Assembly (NCBI GenBank): GCA_023393045.1
Contig: JAEWMV010000089.1
Span: 1-14,184, forward strand
Direction of reading: 5' to 3'
Origin: Bacillota bacterium
Lineage (GTDB): Bacteria > Bacillota > Clostridia > Christensenellales > CAG-138
DNA: 14,184 nucleotides
The position numbers were made by a program, and so were the translations under genes. The notes under the pieces are model-generated. The model was not told the origin of the DNA. It searched no databases and saw nothing but the letters and a program-made list of their open reading frames with translations. Below, piece by piece: positions 6,981 to 14,127 of this stretch. How positions within the stretch are numbered: position 1 is the stretch's first letter; every line of letters starts with the position of its first letter.

Positions 6981-9404
6981 TTATAGCCCTAAACCTTCGG
7001 CCGCGCCGCGGGAGAGCTTGGCGCTTCCCCTTTGCGGCCTGAAGAGCAGATAGAGGAATCCGGCGAGCACCACGAGCGCCGCCGCCGTGCCGAACGTGAA
7101 GCCGTTGCCCGTGAAGAGCGCGCCGAACTGATAGACGCACAGCGCCACCGCATAGGCAAAGATGGTTTGATAGCCGATGGCAAACCACGTCCACTTCGGG
7201 CTGTTCATTTCGCGCTTGATCGCGCCGATGGCGGCGAAGCAGGGCGCGCACAGCAGGTTGAACACGAGGAACGAGTACGCGGTGAGCGGCGTGAAGCTCG
7301 AGGAGAGCGTGCCCCAGATTTCCGCGCCGTCCTCGGCGACCTCGGCAAAGCCGTAGAGCACGCCGAACGTGCCGACCACGTTTTCCTTCGCGACAAGGCC
7401 CGTGATGGTCGCGACCGTGGCCCTCCACTCGCCCCAGCCAAGCGGCGAGAAGATGGGCGCCAGCGCGGTGCCGAGCACGGAGAGGAACCCGTCGCTCAAA
7501 TCCTCCACCATCATGAACTTGCCCTCCACGATGCCAAAGCGCGAGGTAAACCATACGAAGATGGTCGAGAGCAGTATGATGGTGCCCGCCTTCTTGATGA
7601 AGGACCAGCCGCGCTCCCACATGCTGCGCAGCACATTCACGAACGTGGGCCAGTGGTAGGCGGGCAGCTCCATCACGAAGGGAGCGGGATCGCCCGCGAA
7701 CATGCGCGTTTTCTTGAGGATGATGCCGGAGCACACGATGGCGGCCATGCCAAGGAAATACGCGCTGGGCGCGACCCACCACGCGCCGTTGAAGAGCGCG
7801 CCCGCGATGAGGGCGATGATGGGCAGCTTCGCGCCGCAGGGGATGAAGGTCGTGGTCATGATGGTCATCCTGCGGTCGCGCTCGTTCTCAATGGTGCGCG
7901 AGGCCATGACGCCCGGCACGCCGCAGCCCGTGCCAATGAGCACCGGGATGAACGATTTGCCCGAAAGGCCGAACTTGCGGAAAATCCTGTCCATGATGAA
8001 CGCGATGCGCGCCATATAGCCGCACGCTTCAAGGAACGCCAGGAAAGCGAAGAGCACGAGCATCTGCGGCACGAAGCCCAGCACGGCGCCCACGCCCGCG
8101 ACGATGCCGTCCACGATCAGCTCGCTAAGCCACGTCGCCACGTTCGCACTCTCCAGCGCGTCGCCTACGAGCACCGGGATGCCGGGCACCCACGCGCCGT
8201 ACTCCGCGGGATCGGGCTCTTCCACCGTGAGCGCCGCCTCGTACGCGGCGTAGTCCACGGCGATTTCCTCCTCCACATTGCCTTCGTCGTCAAGAAGATA
8301 AGCCGTTGTGGTCAGCTCTGTGGCGTTTTCGGCTTCCAGTCCGGCTTCGGCCGCGGCCTCGTCAAACGCTTCCATGATGATGCCGGCGCGGTCGAACTCG
8401 CCCGCGGCCTCCTCGTAGGGCGCAGAGCCTATGCCGAGGAAGTGCCAACCATCGCCAAAGAGGCTGTCGTTGGTCCAATCCGTTACCCACGCGCCAACGC
8501 TGGTTACCGAAACGAAGTAGACGACGATCATGACAACGGCGAATATGGGCAGCGCCAGCCACCTGTTGGTGACGACGCGGTCGATTTTATCCGAAGCGGA
8601 AAGCTTGCCGCGGTGCTTCTTCTTGATGCACGCGTCGATGATGGAAGCGATGTACTCATAGCGCTCGTTGGTGATGATGCTCTCCGCATCATCTTCCATC
8701 TCCTGCTCGCAGCGCACGATATCCTCCTCGATATGCGCGCGAAGCTCGGGGGAGAGCTTGAGCTGCTCATGCACCTTCGCGTCGCGCTCGAAGAGCTTCA
8801 CGGCGAACCAGCGCTGCCTGCTCTCCTCGAACATGCCCTGCGTCGCCTCCTCGATGTGCGCGAGCGCGTGTTCCACGCTGCCCGAGAAAACGTGCCGCGG
8901 AACCATCTTCTCTCCCGCCCGGGCGAGCGCGACGGCTTTTTGCGCAGCCTCCTCGACCTGCGTCCCCTTGAGGGCGGAAATGCCCACGACCGGGCAGCCC
9001 AGCTCCTTGGCGAGGGCGTCAAAATCGATCTTGTCCCCGCTCTTTTGCACCTCGTCCATCATGTTGACGGCCACGACCATGGGTATGCCAAGCTCGGCGA
9101 GCTGCGTGGTCAGGTACAGATTGCGCTCGAGGTTTGTGCCGTCGATGATATTGATGATGGCTTCGGGCTTTTCATTGATAAGATAATCGCGGGCGACCAC
9201 CTCCTCAAGCGTGTAGGGCGAGAGGGAATAGATACCCGGCAGGTCGGTGATGATGACCTCCTTATTGCCCTTGAGTCTGCCCTCTTTCTTTTCAACCGTA
9301 ACGCCCGGCCAGTTGCCCACGAACTGATTGGCGCCCGTGAGCGCGTTGAAAAGCGTCGTTTTTCCGCTGTTGGGATTGCCCGCAAGCGCGATTCTGTTTG
9401 GCAT
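6981..9404 (-). CDS. feoB: Ferrous iron transporter FeoB
   Basis: An 807-residue inner-membrane Fe2+ transporter. The N-terminal G domain has G1 GNPNSGKT (9-16), G2 T36, G3 DLPG (54-57), G4 NMMD (114-117) and G5 SAL (143-145), followed by the helical GDI region to about 270. The membrane part starts with a hydrophobic helix at about 283-303. The two gate repeats are visible: GTGCGVPGVMASRTIENERD (491-510) and FIPCGAKLP (520-528), with conserved cysteines C494 and C523; LCAPC (718-722) lies in a later helix. An unusual acidic, Ala-rich segment of about 90 residues (roughly 316-408) separates the first membrane helix from the next. The ATG at 9404 has AAGGAG nine bases upstream. It is flanked by feoA upstream and the Cys-rich partner downstream, and has its own operator-like palindrome. 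Confidence 0.97.
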   Translation of the reverse strand: MPNRIALAGNPNSGKTTLFNALTGANQFVGNWPGVTVEKKEGRLKGNKEVIITDLPGIYSLSPYTLEEVVARDYLINEKPEAIINIIDGTNLERNLYLTTQLAELGIPMVVAVNMMDEVQKSGDKIDFDALAKELGCPVVGISALKGTQVEEAAQKAVALARAGEKMVPRHVFSGSVEHALAHIEEATQGMFEESRQRWFAVKLFERDAKVHEQLKLSPELRAHIEEDIVRCEQEMEDDAESIITNERYEYIASIIDACIKKKHRGKLSASDKIDRVVTNRWLALPIFAVVMIVVYFVSVTSVGAWVTDWTNDSLFGDGWHFLGIGSAPYEEAAGEFDRAGIIMEAFDEAAAEAGLEAENATELTTTAYLLDDEGNVEEEIAVDYAAYEAALTVEEPDPAEYGAWVPGIPVLVGDALESANVATWLSELIVDGIVAGVGAVLGFVPQMLVLFAFLAFLEACGYMARIAFIMDRIFRKFGLSGKSFIPVLIGTGCGVPGVMASRTIENERDRRMTIMTTTFIPCGAKLPIIALIAGALFNGAWWVAPSAYFLGMAAIVCSGIILKKTRMFAGDPAPFVMELPAYHWPTFVNVLRSMWERGWSFIKKAGTIILLSTIFVWFTSRFGIVEGKFMMVEDLSDGFLSVLGTALAPIFSPLGWGEWRATVATITGLVAKENVVGTFGVLYGFAEVAEDGAEIWGTLSSSFTPLTAYSFLVFNLLCAPCFAAIGAIKREMNSPKWTWFAIGYQTIFAYAVALCVYQFGALFTGNGFTFGTAAALVVLAGFLYLLFRPQRGSAKLSRGAAEGLGL

Positions 9405-9423
9405 GCTGCCTCACTCCTTCCTG

Positions 9424-9455
9424 ATAATACCGCAATAAAGTTAGTTTAATCTAAC
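9424..9455 (-). promoter_or_regulatory. feoB-proximal operator: GTTAG-N6-CTAAC palindrome with possible -10
   Basis: GTTAG (9440-9444) and CTAAC (9451-9455) flank six bases, the same geometry as the two copies beside the dtxR-type gene. On the minus strand TATTAT (9429-9424) is a plausible -10, and the palindrome would cover its -35 region, although no good -35 hexamer is present. It suggests feoB can be controlled apart from the feoA genes. The repressor assignment is inferred from proximity. Confidence 0.6.
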
Positions 9456-9471
9456 CCGCGTTCCCAATAAA

Positions 9472-9498
9472 GCGGGGGATGGCTCGCGCGTCCCCCGC
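9472..9498 (-). terminator. Hairpin just after feoA, possible attenuator
   Basis: On the minus strand GCGGGGGA (9498-9491) pairs with TCCCCCGC (9479-9472) around an 11-base loop, followed by TTTATT. It starts two bases past the feoA stop. A competing pairing joins the second arm (CCCGC) with GCGGG at 9460-9456. The T run is short, so it probably terminates only partly. Confidence 0.5.
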
Positions 9499-9499
9499 G

Positions 9500-9721
9500 T
9501 CAAAGCACCGCTATGTTCTCGAGGTCGGCTTTACGAAGCGAAAGTTCGTATCCGCGCACCGTGACCTCAACGGGATCCCCCAGCGGGGCGACCTTGCGCA
9601 CATAAATTTCCGTGCCGCGCGTGATGCCCATGTCCATAATCCTGCGTTTGACGGCGCCCGCGCCGCCCACGGCCGCAACCGTGACGGTTTCGCCGCAATT
9701 GACCTCCCTAAGATTGCGCAT
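9500..9721 (-). CDS. feoA: FeoA domain protein (feoB-proximal copy)
   Basis: A 73-residue SH3-like protein: MRNLREVNCGETVTVAAVGG, then AVKRRIMDMGITRGTEIYVRK, then APLGDPVEVTVRGYELSLRK. The RRIMDMG-G-TRGTEI core and GDPVEVxVRGYxLSLRK end are diagnostic of FeoA, a small cytoplasmic partner needed for FeoB-dependent Fe2+ uptake. The ATG at 9721 is preceded by AAAGGAG. It lies 24 bases after the other feoA gene and 95 bases before feoB, separated from feoB by a hairpin and an operator. Confidence 0.93.
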   Translation of the reverse strand: MRNLREVNCGETVTVAAVGGAGAVKRRIMDMGITRGTEIYVRKVAPLGDPVEVTVRGYELSLRKADLENIAVL

Positions 9722-9745
9722 ATGACAAGCTCCTTTCCTCAGCCT

Positions 9746-9955
9746 TTATACCATAATATGTTTTGCCATCTCGCGGCTTACGGCGACGCGCGCGTCCTTT
9801 ACGGAAACGATCACATTGCCCGCCATCTCGCACACAACGGTGATCGCGCCGCCCTCCACGAAGCCAAGGCTTTCGAGGAAACGCCTCGTTTCCGGCTTGC
9901 CGCCGATGCGCTTGATCAGGTTTCTTTCACCCGTCTTTGCCAATGTCAGGGGCAC
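9746..9955 (-). CDS. feoA: Second FeoA domain protein (first gene of the cluster)
   Basis: A FeoA-type protein of 69 residues from the GTG at 9955, or 70 from the adjacent GTG at 9958. The order is PLTLAKTGERNLIKRIGGKP, then RRFLESLGFVEGGAITVV, then GNVIVSVKDARVAVSREMA. It belongs to the divergent Firmicutes FeoA type whose end reads VKDxRVAxSREMAxxIMV, unlike the copy at 9500. Paired dissimilar FeoA proteins are common in clostridial feo clusters; whether both touch FeoB is unknown. I favour 9955 because GGAGG (plus-strand CCTCC 9963-9967) is seven bases away from it and only four from 9958. It is divergent from the DtxR-type gene. Confidence 0.9.
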   Translation of the reverse strand: MPLTLAKTGERNLIKRIGGKPETRRFLESLGFVEGGAITVVCEMAGNVIVSVKDARVAVSREMAKHIMV

Positions 9956-10000
9956 CACAATCCCTCCCTTCGGCGGACGCCGCCCGCGCCCATGCCGCCG

Positions 10001-10048
10001 ATAATAAGTTAGACTTATCTAACCAATAATAAGTTAGCACTAACTAAC
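10001..10048. promoter_or_regulatory. Two GTTAG-N6-CTAAC operators between the feo and dtxR-type genes
   Basis: Copy one is GTTAG (10008-10012), N6, CTAAC (10019-10023); copy two is GTTAG (10033-10037), N6, CTAAC (10044-10048). Both start inside a 12-base direct repeat, ATAATAAGTTAG (10001-10012 and 10026-10037), set 25 bases apart. TTAG/CTAA half-sites recall those of DtxR and IdeR operators, although the spacing differs from the classic 19-base consensus. A minus-strand TTGACA (10059-10054) flanks the pair and may be the -35 of the feo promoter, but I cannot place a matching -10 with confidence. Confidence 0.7.
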
Positions 10049-10136
10049 TGTTTTGTCAATGCTCCGGCGCAAAAACTTCGCGCCAATTGCGAAAAAAGCG
10101 CGCGTATGCTATGCTGTTAAAAAGGAGTTGATACCG

Positions 10137-10508
10137 ATGAGGATACAGGAATCCGCGGAAATGTATCTTGAAACCATATTGGTTTTGAGCCACAGGTATC
10201 CTAGGGTAAGATCGATTGACGTCGTGGGCGAGCTTGAATTCAAAAAATCGAGCGTGAGCGTGGCGATGAAGAAACTGCGCGAAAACGGCTATATCGAGAT
10301 GGACGAGGAAGGGCTCATCACGCTCACCGCAAAGGGGCGCGATATCGCCGAGACCATGTTCGAGCGGCACACCTTCCTTTCCGACTGGCTCATCAGCCTT
10401 GGCGTGACGAAGGAAATCGCCGTCGAGGACGCCTGCCGTATGGAGCATGTCATCAGCCCGGAGAGCTTCGCCGCCCTCAAGAAGCACGTCGAGACCATAG
10501 ACAAGTAA
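10137..10508 (+). CDS. DtxR/MntR-family metal-dependent repressor, probably iron-responsive
   Basis: A 123-residue regulator: winged helix in the N-terminal 70 residues (VRSIDVVGELEFKKSSVSVA, then MKKLRENGYIEM) and a metal-binding dimerisation domain. There is no C-terminal SH3 domain, so the length resembles MntR. The ligands, however, look like DtxR: AEMYLETI places M9 where DtxR has Met10 and MntR has Asp8, and EDACRMEH supplies C100, E103 and H104 in the DtxR primary-site pattern (CxxEH). H78 matches the His79 ancillary ligand of DtxR. I infer Fe2+ sensing, agreeing with the divergent feo genes. The ATG at 10137 has AAAAAGGAG ahead of it. The palindromes upstream imply control of feo and of itself. 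Confidence 0.9.
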   Translation: MRIQESAEMYLETILVLSHRYPRVRSIDVVGELEFKKSSVSVAMKKLRENGYIEMDEEGLITLTAKGRDIAETMFERHTFLSDWLISLGVTKEIAVEDACRMEHVISPESFAALKKHVETIDK

Positions 10509-10553
10509 AAAGCGATAAAATGTATACAAAAGCATAACGCCCCGGCGGCAAAA

Positions 10554-10603
10554 GCCGGAAGGGGGCGCTTTGAGCATACGCTCAAGTCGCCGCGCCTTCC
10601 GGC
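10554..10603 (+). repeat. Long imperfect hairpin downstream of the dtxR-type gene
   Basis: GCCGGAAGG (10554-10562) pairs with CCTTCCGGC (10595-10603), GGCG (10564-10567) with CGCC (10588-10591), and TTGAGC (10570-10575) with GCTCAA (10580-10585) around ATAC. The left arm also pairs with CCGGC at 10542-10546, giving an exclusive alternative fold. No T run follows, so it is not a standard terminator; it may stabilise or end the upstream message. Confidence 0.5.
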
Positions 10604-10907
10604 CGTATGATCAATTCCGGCGTCCTTTGGGATATCGGCGGTCTCCTGCAACTTTCCCTGTATAGTGCCGGCGGGTTCGGGAAGCGCGAATATGCCTTAT
10701 TGTGCGCATCGCCGGAGGGGGGCAATGGAATTCACATCCCGCGCATGGGCGCGTAGCGCCGGCTGTGCGCTCATGCGCAAGCGGCGTTATGAATTCTTGT
10801 TACGCTATATAATTATGCCGGTCGGGGACAAGGGGTGCATGGACGGCGCGATTCGTTTATTTATCGCCTGTCCATTGCGAACTTGCGTGGAGAGCGCTCT
10901 GTTCATA

Positions 10908-10916
10908 TGGTATAAT
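10908..10916 (+). promoter_or_regulatory. Extended -10 promoter of the 4-TM protein
   Basis: TGGTATAAT is a perfect -10 hexamer with the TGn extension; TGGAGA 17 bases upstream is a weak -35 (4 of 6). The transcript would begin near 10922, at a hairpin GCCCC (10923-10927)/GGGGC (10934-10938), which may stabilise the 5' end or mark an operator. Confidence 0.6.
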
Positions 10917-10980
10917 ATTTTTGCCCCGATATTGGGGCGAACCAGCACGGAATCGATATTGAACAGCTGAGGTCAATGCT

Positions 10981-11373
10981 ATGAAAAAATACAAAGCAGC
11001 GGCAATACTTATGATCATACATGGCGGGTTCATGGAAATCGGCGGTTGTTTGGCTATGGCGCCCGTTTTGTTGTTGAACAATGCCGACATCGATATTAAA
11101 AGTTACTTTTCATTCATTGTGCCGTATCTGCAGGAGAATCTGTATCTGATGCTGGCGATGGGCGGCATATTCGGAGCCAAGCGCGTAATCGGAGCGGTGG
11201 GCTTGCTAAAAAACAAAATGTGGGGGCTTGCCCTATCGCTGATCAACTGTGTGATTACCATGGCGCTGATGATATTTATGCTGCCGGCCGGGATTATGGA
11301 CGGCATATTGGCCTGCGCGGCCCTCGTCCTCATGCTGACGCAATACTTTGGGAATAAGCCAATTACAAGCTAA
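10981..11373 (+). CDS. Small integral membrane protein, unknown function
   Basis: A 130-residue protein with four predicted membrane segments at about 6-32, 52-75, 81-102 and 105-122, short loops, and a basic start MKKYK. One longer soluble loop (about 33-50, NNADIDIKSYFSFIVPY) joins segments one and two. I do not recognise the family; no catalytic motif is visible. The ATG has TGAGGT (10968-10973) seven bases upstream and a strong extended -10 promoter further up. It converges on blaR1 with only 24 bases between the stops and no terminator, so the two transcripts probably overlap. The region is AT-richer than the left part of the window. Confidence 0.75.
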   Translation: MKKYKAAAILMIIHGGFMEIGGCLAMAPVLLLNNADIDIKSYFSFIVPYLQENLYLMLAMGGIFGAKRVIGAVGLLKNKMWGLALSLINCVITMALMIFMLPAGIMDGILACAALVLMLTQYFGNKPITS

Positions 11374-11397
11374 CGGAATATGGTGCTATAATATTGC

Positions 11398-13743
11398 TCA
11401 ATCATCCCCCGCATCAACCTCCGGCTTTGTGCGCTCAATGCCGACGGCGGTGAGCTCGCCGCCCGCAATAGCCAACTCTCCTGCCGCGATTGCGTCGCTT
11501 TGAGGGTCGGGGTATTTTGTCTGTTTGACCATCAGTCTCCCGTTATCAAGATAGAGCGCGTAATCGTAATACATGCGGTCACTGAGGTCATAGCTGTTTC
11601 CCGTCGCATAATCGCAGACGATGATGCGCTCGTCAATGATGCCCGAACCGAGGCTGACCGTCGCGCAGAATTCGGGCAGCCCGTCGCCGGTGAGGTCGGC
11701 AAGGTATACGTTCCAGACGGGCATCCCGCTAAAGAGCGTTTTTTCGCCGTCCGAATCGACTGCCTTTACTTCGTACGGGGTCCATTGGAACACGGTGCCC
11801 GGATATTCCGGCAATTCCAATTCCAGGCTGCCGTTCCATGGCATTTGCTCGTCAAGGTAATAATCCAGCCATTTACGCGGCTCGTATGGCGAGGGATCCG
11901 GCGCGTATACATACCGCGCTCCCTCCTTCGCAAACAGCGGAACCGCCGCCGATTGGAAGATCAGCGTGTTGTCGTCGGCAACCGTAAACCGCGCGATCAC
12001 ATCGCCGTTTTTAACGCCGAAAGCACTTTCCGATTCTTGCGTTTCAATGCTCGCGTAAATCAGCAATTCGCCGTCTGTAAAGGCGTAAGTGCACTTTGGC
12101 GGCAGATAGCTGCTGATCGGTGGCTGTGAAAGCCACGCGGTACCGTCGCCATGCAGAGTGACGGAGGACATGCGTTCGAGCTTCTGCCTATCGGTCGGGT
12201 TTTCTAAAGAGTATGTCCGCGTGGAAGCGAATAAAGACGCCCCTCCATAAAAAACATGGATGATATCAGCGCCAAGACCATGATAACCGCCGCCGTCCTC
12301 GTCTTGGTACAGCGGTTGGATATCAAGCCTGATGATTCCCCCGCCGTTGTCGGTTAGTCCGTTCATGTTGTAGAACACGCAGGGCTGATTGTCGCCGGGA
12401 ACATCATTCTCCGCCAAGCTAATTATATACATATCCGGATTATCGTGCGTGAGGCTGCGGATATGCTCCTGCGGAAGATATTTGAGCGCGTCCAAATAAT
12501 CCCTTAAGTCATATTGGCTTTGCGGCGGCGCTTGTCTTTGAGGTTCGGTAACCCAGAAGTTGCGCGCATCCCTAAAAATACGCAGCTGACAGGCAAAGTA
12601 CGGATTCCCGCCGATTGTGTTTTTTGAAACAAACATTGAAATGGTTGCTGATTCTTCCATCCAGTCAAAGTTATCCGAAACATGCAATTGAAAATTGGCA
12701 ACCGACACAATAACGCGGTCATCCTTCGCGCCGGTCACCTCCACGATATGGCGGATCACTGCATCGGTCTGTAAATCCGAAAGATTGATACCCTGCATGG
12801 AGAGGTTTCTGTCAATTGCCCTGTTCAGTGCAAAGCCAATGCTTAATACGGCCGCCAGCGCCACAGACACAACGACAATGATACGCGACGGTTTTTTGAA
12901 ATTCAGCACGTTCTTAATTCGTTCCTTTATGCCACCCTCGCCAAATGCAAGAGGCGTGCCGCCAATGTAGCGCCGCTGTGTCGCCAGAGATAACAGCGAC
13001 AGCGAATAATCCTTTTCTATTTCGCCGCCTGTTTCTTTTAACACGCGCTCGTCGCAGGACATCTCCATATCAACGCCCATCAGCAGAAAAGCCGCCCATG
13101 CCAACGGGTTAAACCAATGCAGGCAAAGAATAAAATACGCCGCAAATTTGACAATATGGTCATGCCGCTTAATATGCGTCTGCTCGTGCAGGATGATATA
13201 GCTTTTTTCTTTTTCAGAGAGCCCCACGGGCAGATAAATCCGCGGATCTAAAATCCCCAATACAAAGGGCGATTTTATGTTTTCCGCTTCATAAATATTT
13301 GCCTCGATGTGGACCGCTCCCCGCATCTTGCGTTTGAGGACAACAAATGACGCCGCCGCGTAAACAACCATTGCGGCAACGCCGGTAAGCCAGACAAACG
13401 CGCCGATTGTCGTCCATATCTGCAACGGATTTACGCTTGCGGCCGGCGTTGCGGCGGGAAGCAACCCGCTGACAGCGTTGTTCACAAAGGGGATGCCGCT
13501 GTCAATGCGCGGCACGGGTTGAAGGGTGATATCCATTGGTATCGTCTGCGCCTTAAAGGGGATCAAGCTGAAAACGCCCTCGATGGAAAACGGAAACACA
13601 AGCCGAAATCCCGCCACCGCCCACAGGCAGTAAGAGATTATCTTCGGCGCTTTTTTCAAGGGAAAGCGCGCAAGGCATATTGCTGCGATGACAAATGCCC
13701 CCGTCAAGCTCATGTTCAGGATTGTGAGGAACAGTTTATCCAT
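11398..13743 (-). CDS. blaR1: BlaR1/MecR1-like M56 zinc-protease sensor with atypical ectodomain
   Basis: A 781-residue membrane sensor. Membrane helices lie at about 4-24, 35-52 and 110-134, and again at 287-306. Between them is the M56 metalloprotease: HEQTH (186-190) supplies H186, E187 and H190, and MEMSCDERV (226-234) the third zinc ligand, probably E227. SPFVLGILDPRIYLP (158-172) is the conserved lead-in. In BlaR1 this protease destroys the repressor BlaI once the outer domain binds a beta-lactam. Here the roughly 470-residue ectodomain shows no SxxK, SxN or KTG penicillin-binding motifs that I can find. It has beta-rich stretches and, near 683-693, ADLTGDGLPEF, which resembles the calcium-binding repeats of FG-GAP/VCBS-like domains. 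The inducer is therefore unknown. The ATG overlaps the blaI stop (TAATG). No beta-lactamase lies in the window. Confidence 0.87.
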   Translation of the reverse strand: MDKLFLTILNMSLTGAFVIAAICLARFPLKKAPKIISYCLWAVAGFRLVFPFSIEGVFSLIPFKAQTIPMDITLQPVPRIDSGIPFVNNAVSGLLPAATPAASVNPLQIWTTIGAFVWLTGVAAMVVYAAASFVVLKRKMRGAVHIEANIYEAENIKSPFVLGILDPRIYLPVGLSEKEKSYIILHEQTHIKRHDHIVKFAAYFILCLHWFNPLAWAAFLLMGVDMEMSCDERVLKETGGEIEKDYSLSLLSLATQRRYIGGTPLAFGEGGIKERIKNVLNFKKPSRIIVVVSVALAAVLSIGFALNRAIDRNLSMQGINLSDLQTDAVIRHIVEVTGAKDDRVIVSVANFQLHVSDNFDWMEESATISMFVSKNTIGGNPYFACQLRIFRDARNFWVTEPQRQAPPQSQYDLRDYLDALKYLPQEHIRSLTHDNPDMYIISLAENDVPGDNQPCVFYNMNGLTDNGGGIIRLDIQPLYQDEDGGGYHGLGADIIHVFYGGASLFASTRTYSLENPTDRQKLERMSSVTLHGDGTAWLSQPPISSYLPPKCTYAFTDGELLIYASIETQESESAFGVKNGDVIARFTVADDNTLIFQSAAVPLFAKEGARYVYAPDPSPYEPRKWLDYYLDEQMPWNGSLELELPEYPGTVFQWTPYEVKAVDSDGEKTLFSGMPVWNVYLADLTGDGLPEFCATVSLGSGIIDERIIVCDYATGNSYDLSDRMYYDYALYLDNGRLMVKQTKYPDPQSDAIAAGELAIAGGELTAVGIERTKPEVDAGDD

Positions 13744-14114
13744 TATTGCCGCCCCCCCTCGTGTTCCTCTATCAGGCGCTTTAATTCCGCCGCCTGTTCC
13801 GGCGTCAGTTGCCTGCCGCCGAAAAACGAAGCGATGAACTTCGGCAACGATCCGCCGAACGTATCTTCCACATAACGGCGGCTTTGACGGGCTATTTGTT
13901 CTTCACGGGTAAGCATTACCGACACATTCGCATTTTCGTTTTTGAATACGCCCTTGTCGCAGAGTTTTTTTAGCACCGTGTAAGTCGTTGACTTTTTCCA
14001 ATCCATTTCACGTTCCGCCAGCGCCACCAGATCCGGCGAGGTCAAGGGCGCATTGCGCCAAATCAAAGCCGCAAGCTTTTCTTCCGCTTCGGTAAGAGTT
14101 ATGCTTTTTGACAT
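13743..14114 (-). CDS. blaI: BlaI/MecI/CopY-family transcriptional repressor
   Basis: A 123-residue winged-helix repressor: ITLTEAEEKLAALIWRNAPL (5-24), then the recognition part KKSTTYTVLKKLCDKGVF (40-57), then a C-terminal dimerisation helix region (68-123). These are hallmarks of the penicillinase-repressor family, which is inactivated by proteolysis triggered by its BlaR1 partner. It shares a TAATG overlap with the next gene, so the two are translationally coupled. The ATG at 14114 has GGAGGG seven bases upstream. Its promoter carries two operator-like palindromes, so it very likely represses its own operon; other targets lie outside the window. Confidence 0.94.
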   Translation of the reverse strand: MSKSITLTEAEEKLAALIWRNAPLTSPDLVALAEREMDWKKSTTYTVLKKLCDKGVFKNENANVSVMLTREEQIARQSRRYVEDTFGGSLPKFIASFFGGRQLTPEQAAELKRLIEEHEGGRQ

Positions 14115-14127
14115 AGGGCGCCCTCCA

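Larger units (their letters stand above)
10509..10980. other. Structured intergenic region without a convincing gene
   Basis: These 472 bases hold no gene I can support. The proximal part contains two overlapping hairpins (10538-10567 and 10554-10603). A third lies at 10839-10875: ATGGAC-GGCG pairs with CGCC-T-GTCCAT around an AT-rich loop with one bulged base. GC-rich palindromic stretches occur around 10735-10785. The last 70 bases hold the promoter and leader of the 4-TM protein. An open frame from ATG 10725 to TGA 10970 has an acceptable ribosome site but protein-like composition is lacking. Confidence 0.5.

Noticed and set aside
7032..9449. 805-codon open frame on the plus strand opposite feoB
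   Set aside because: It is an antisense shadow of GC-rich feoB: Arg, His, Asp, Glu and Ala dominate and no domain is seen. The minus-strand FeoB motifs are unambiguous.
10087..10115. TTGCGA-N17-TATGCT ahead of the dtxR-type gene
   Set aside because: Only 4 of 6 in each hexamer, and the transcript start would fall inside the ribosome site. The true promoter is probably nearer the palindromes.
10725..10970. Plus-strand open frame of 81 codons with ATG and a GGAGG ahead of it
   Set aside because: The composition is not protein-like, it spans hairpins and the -10 promoter of the next gene, and it ends just at that gene's ribosome site. I see no family resemblance.
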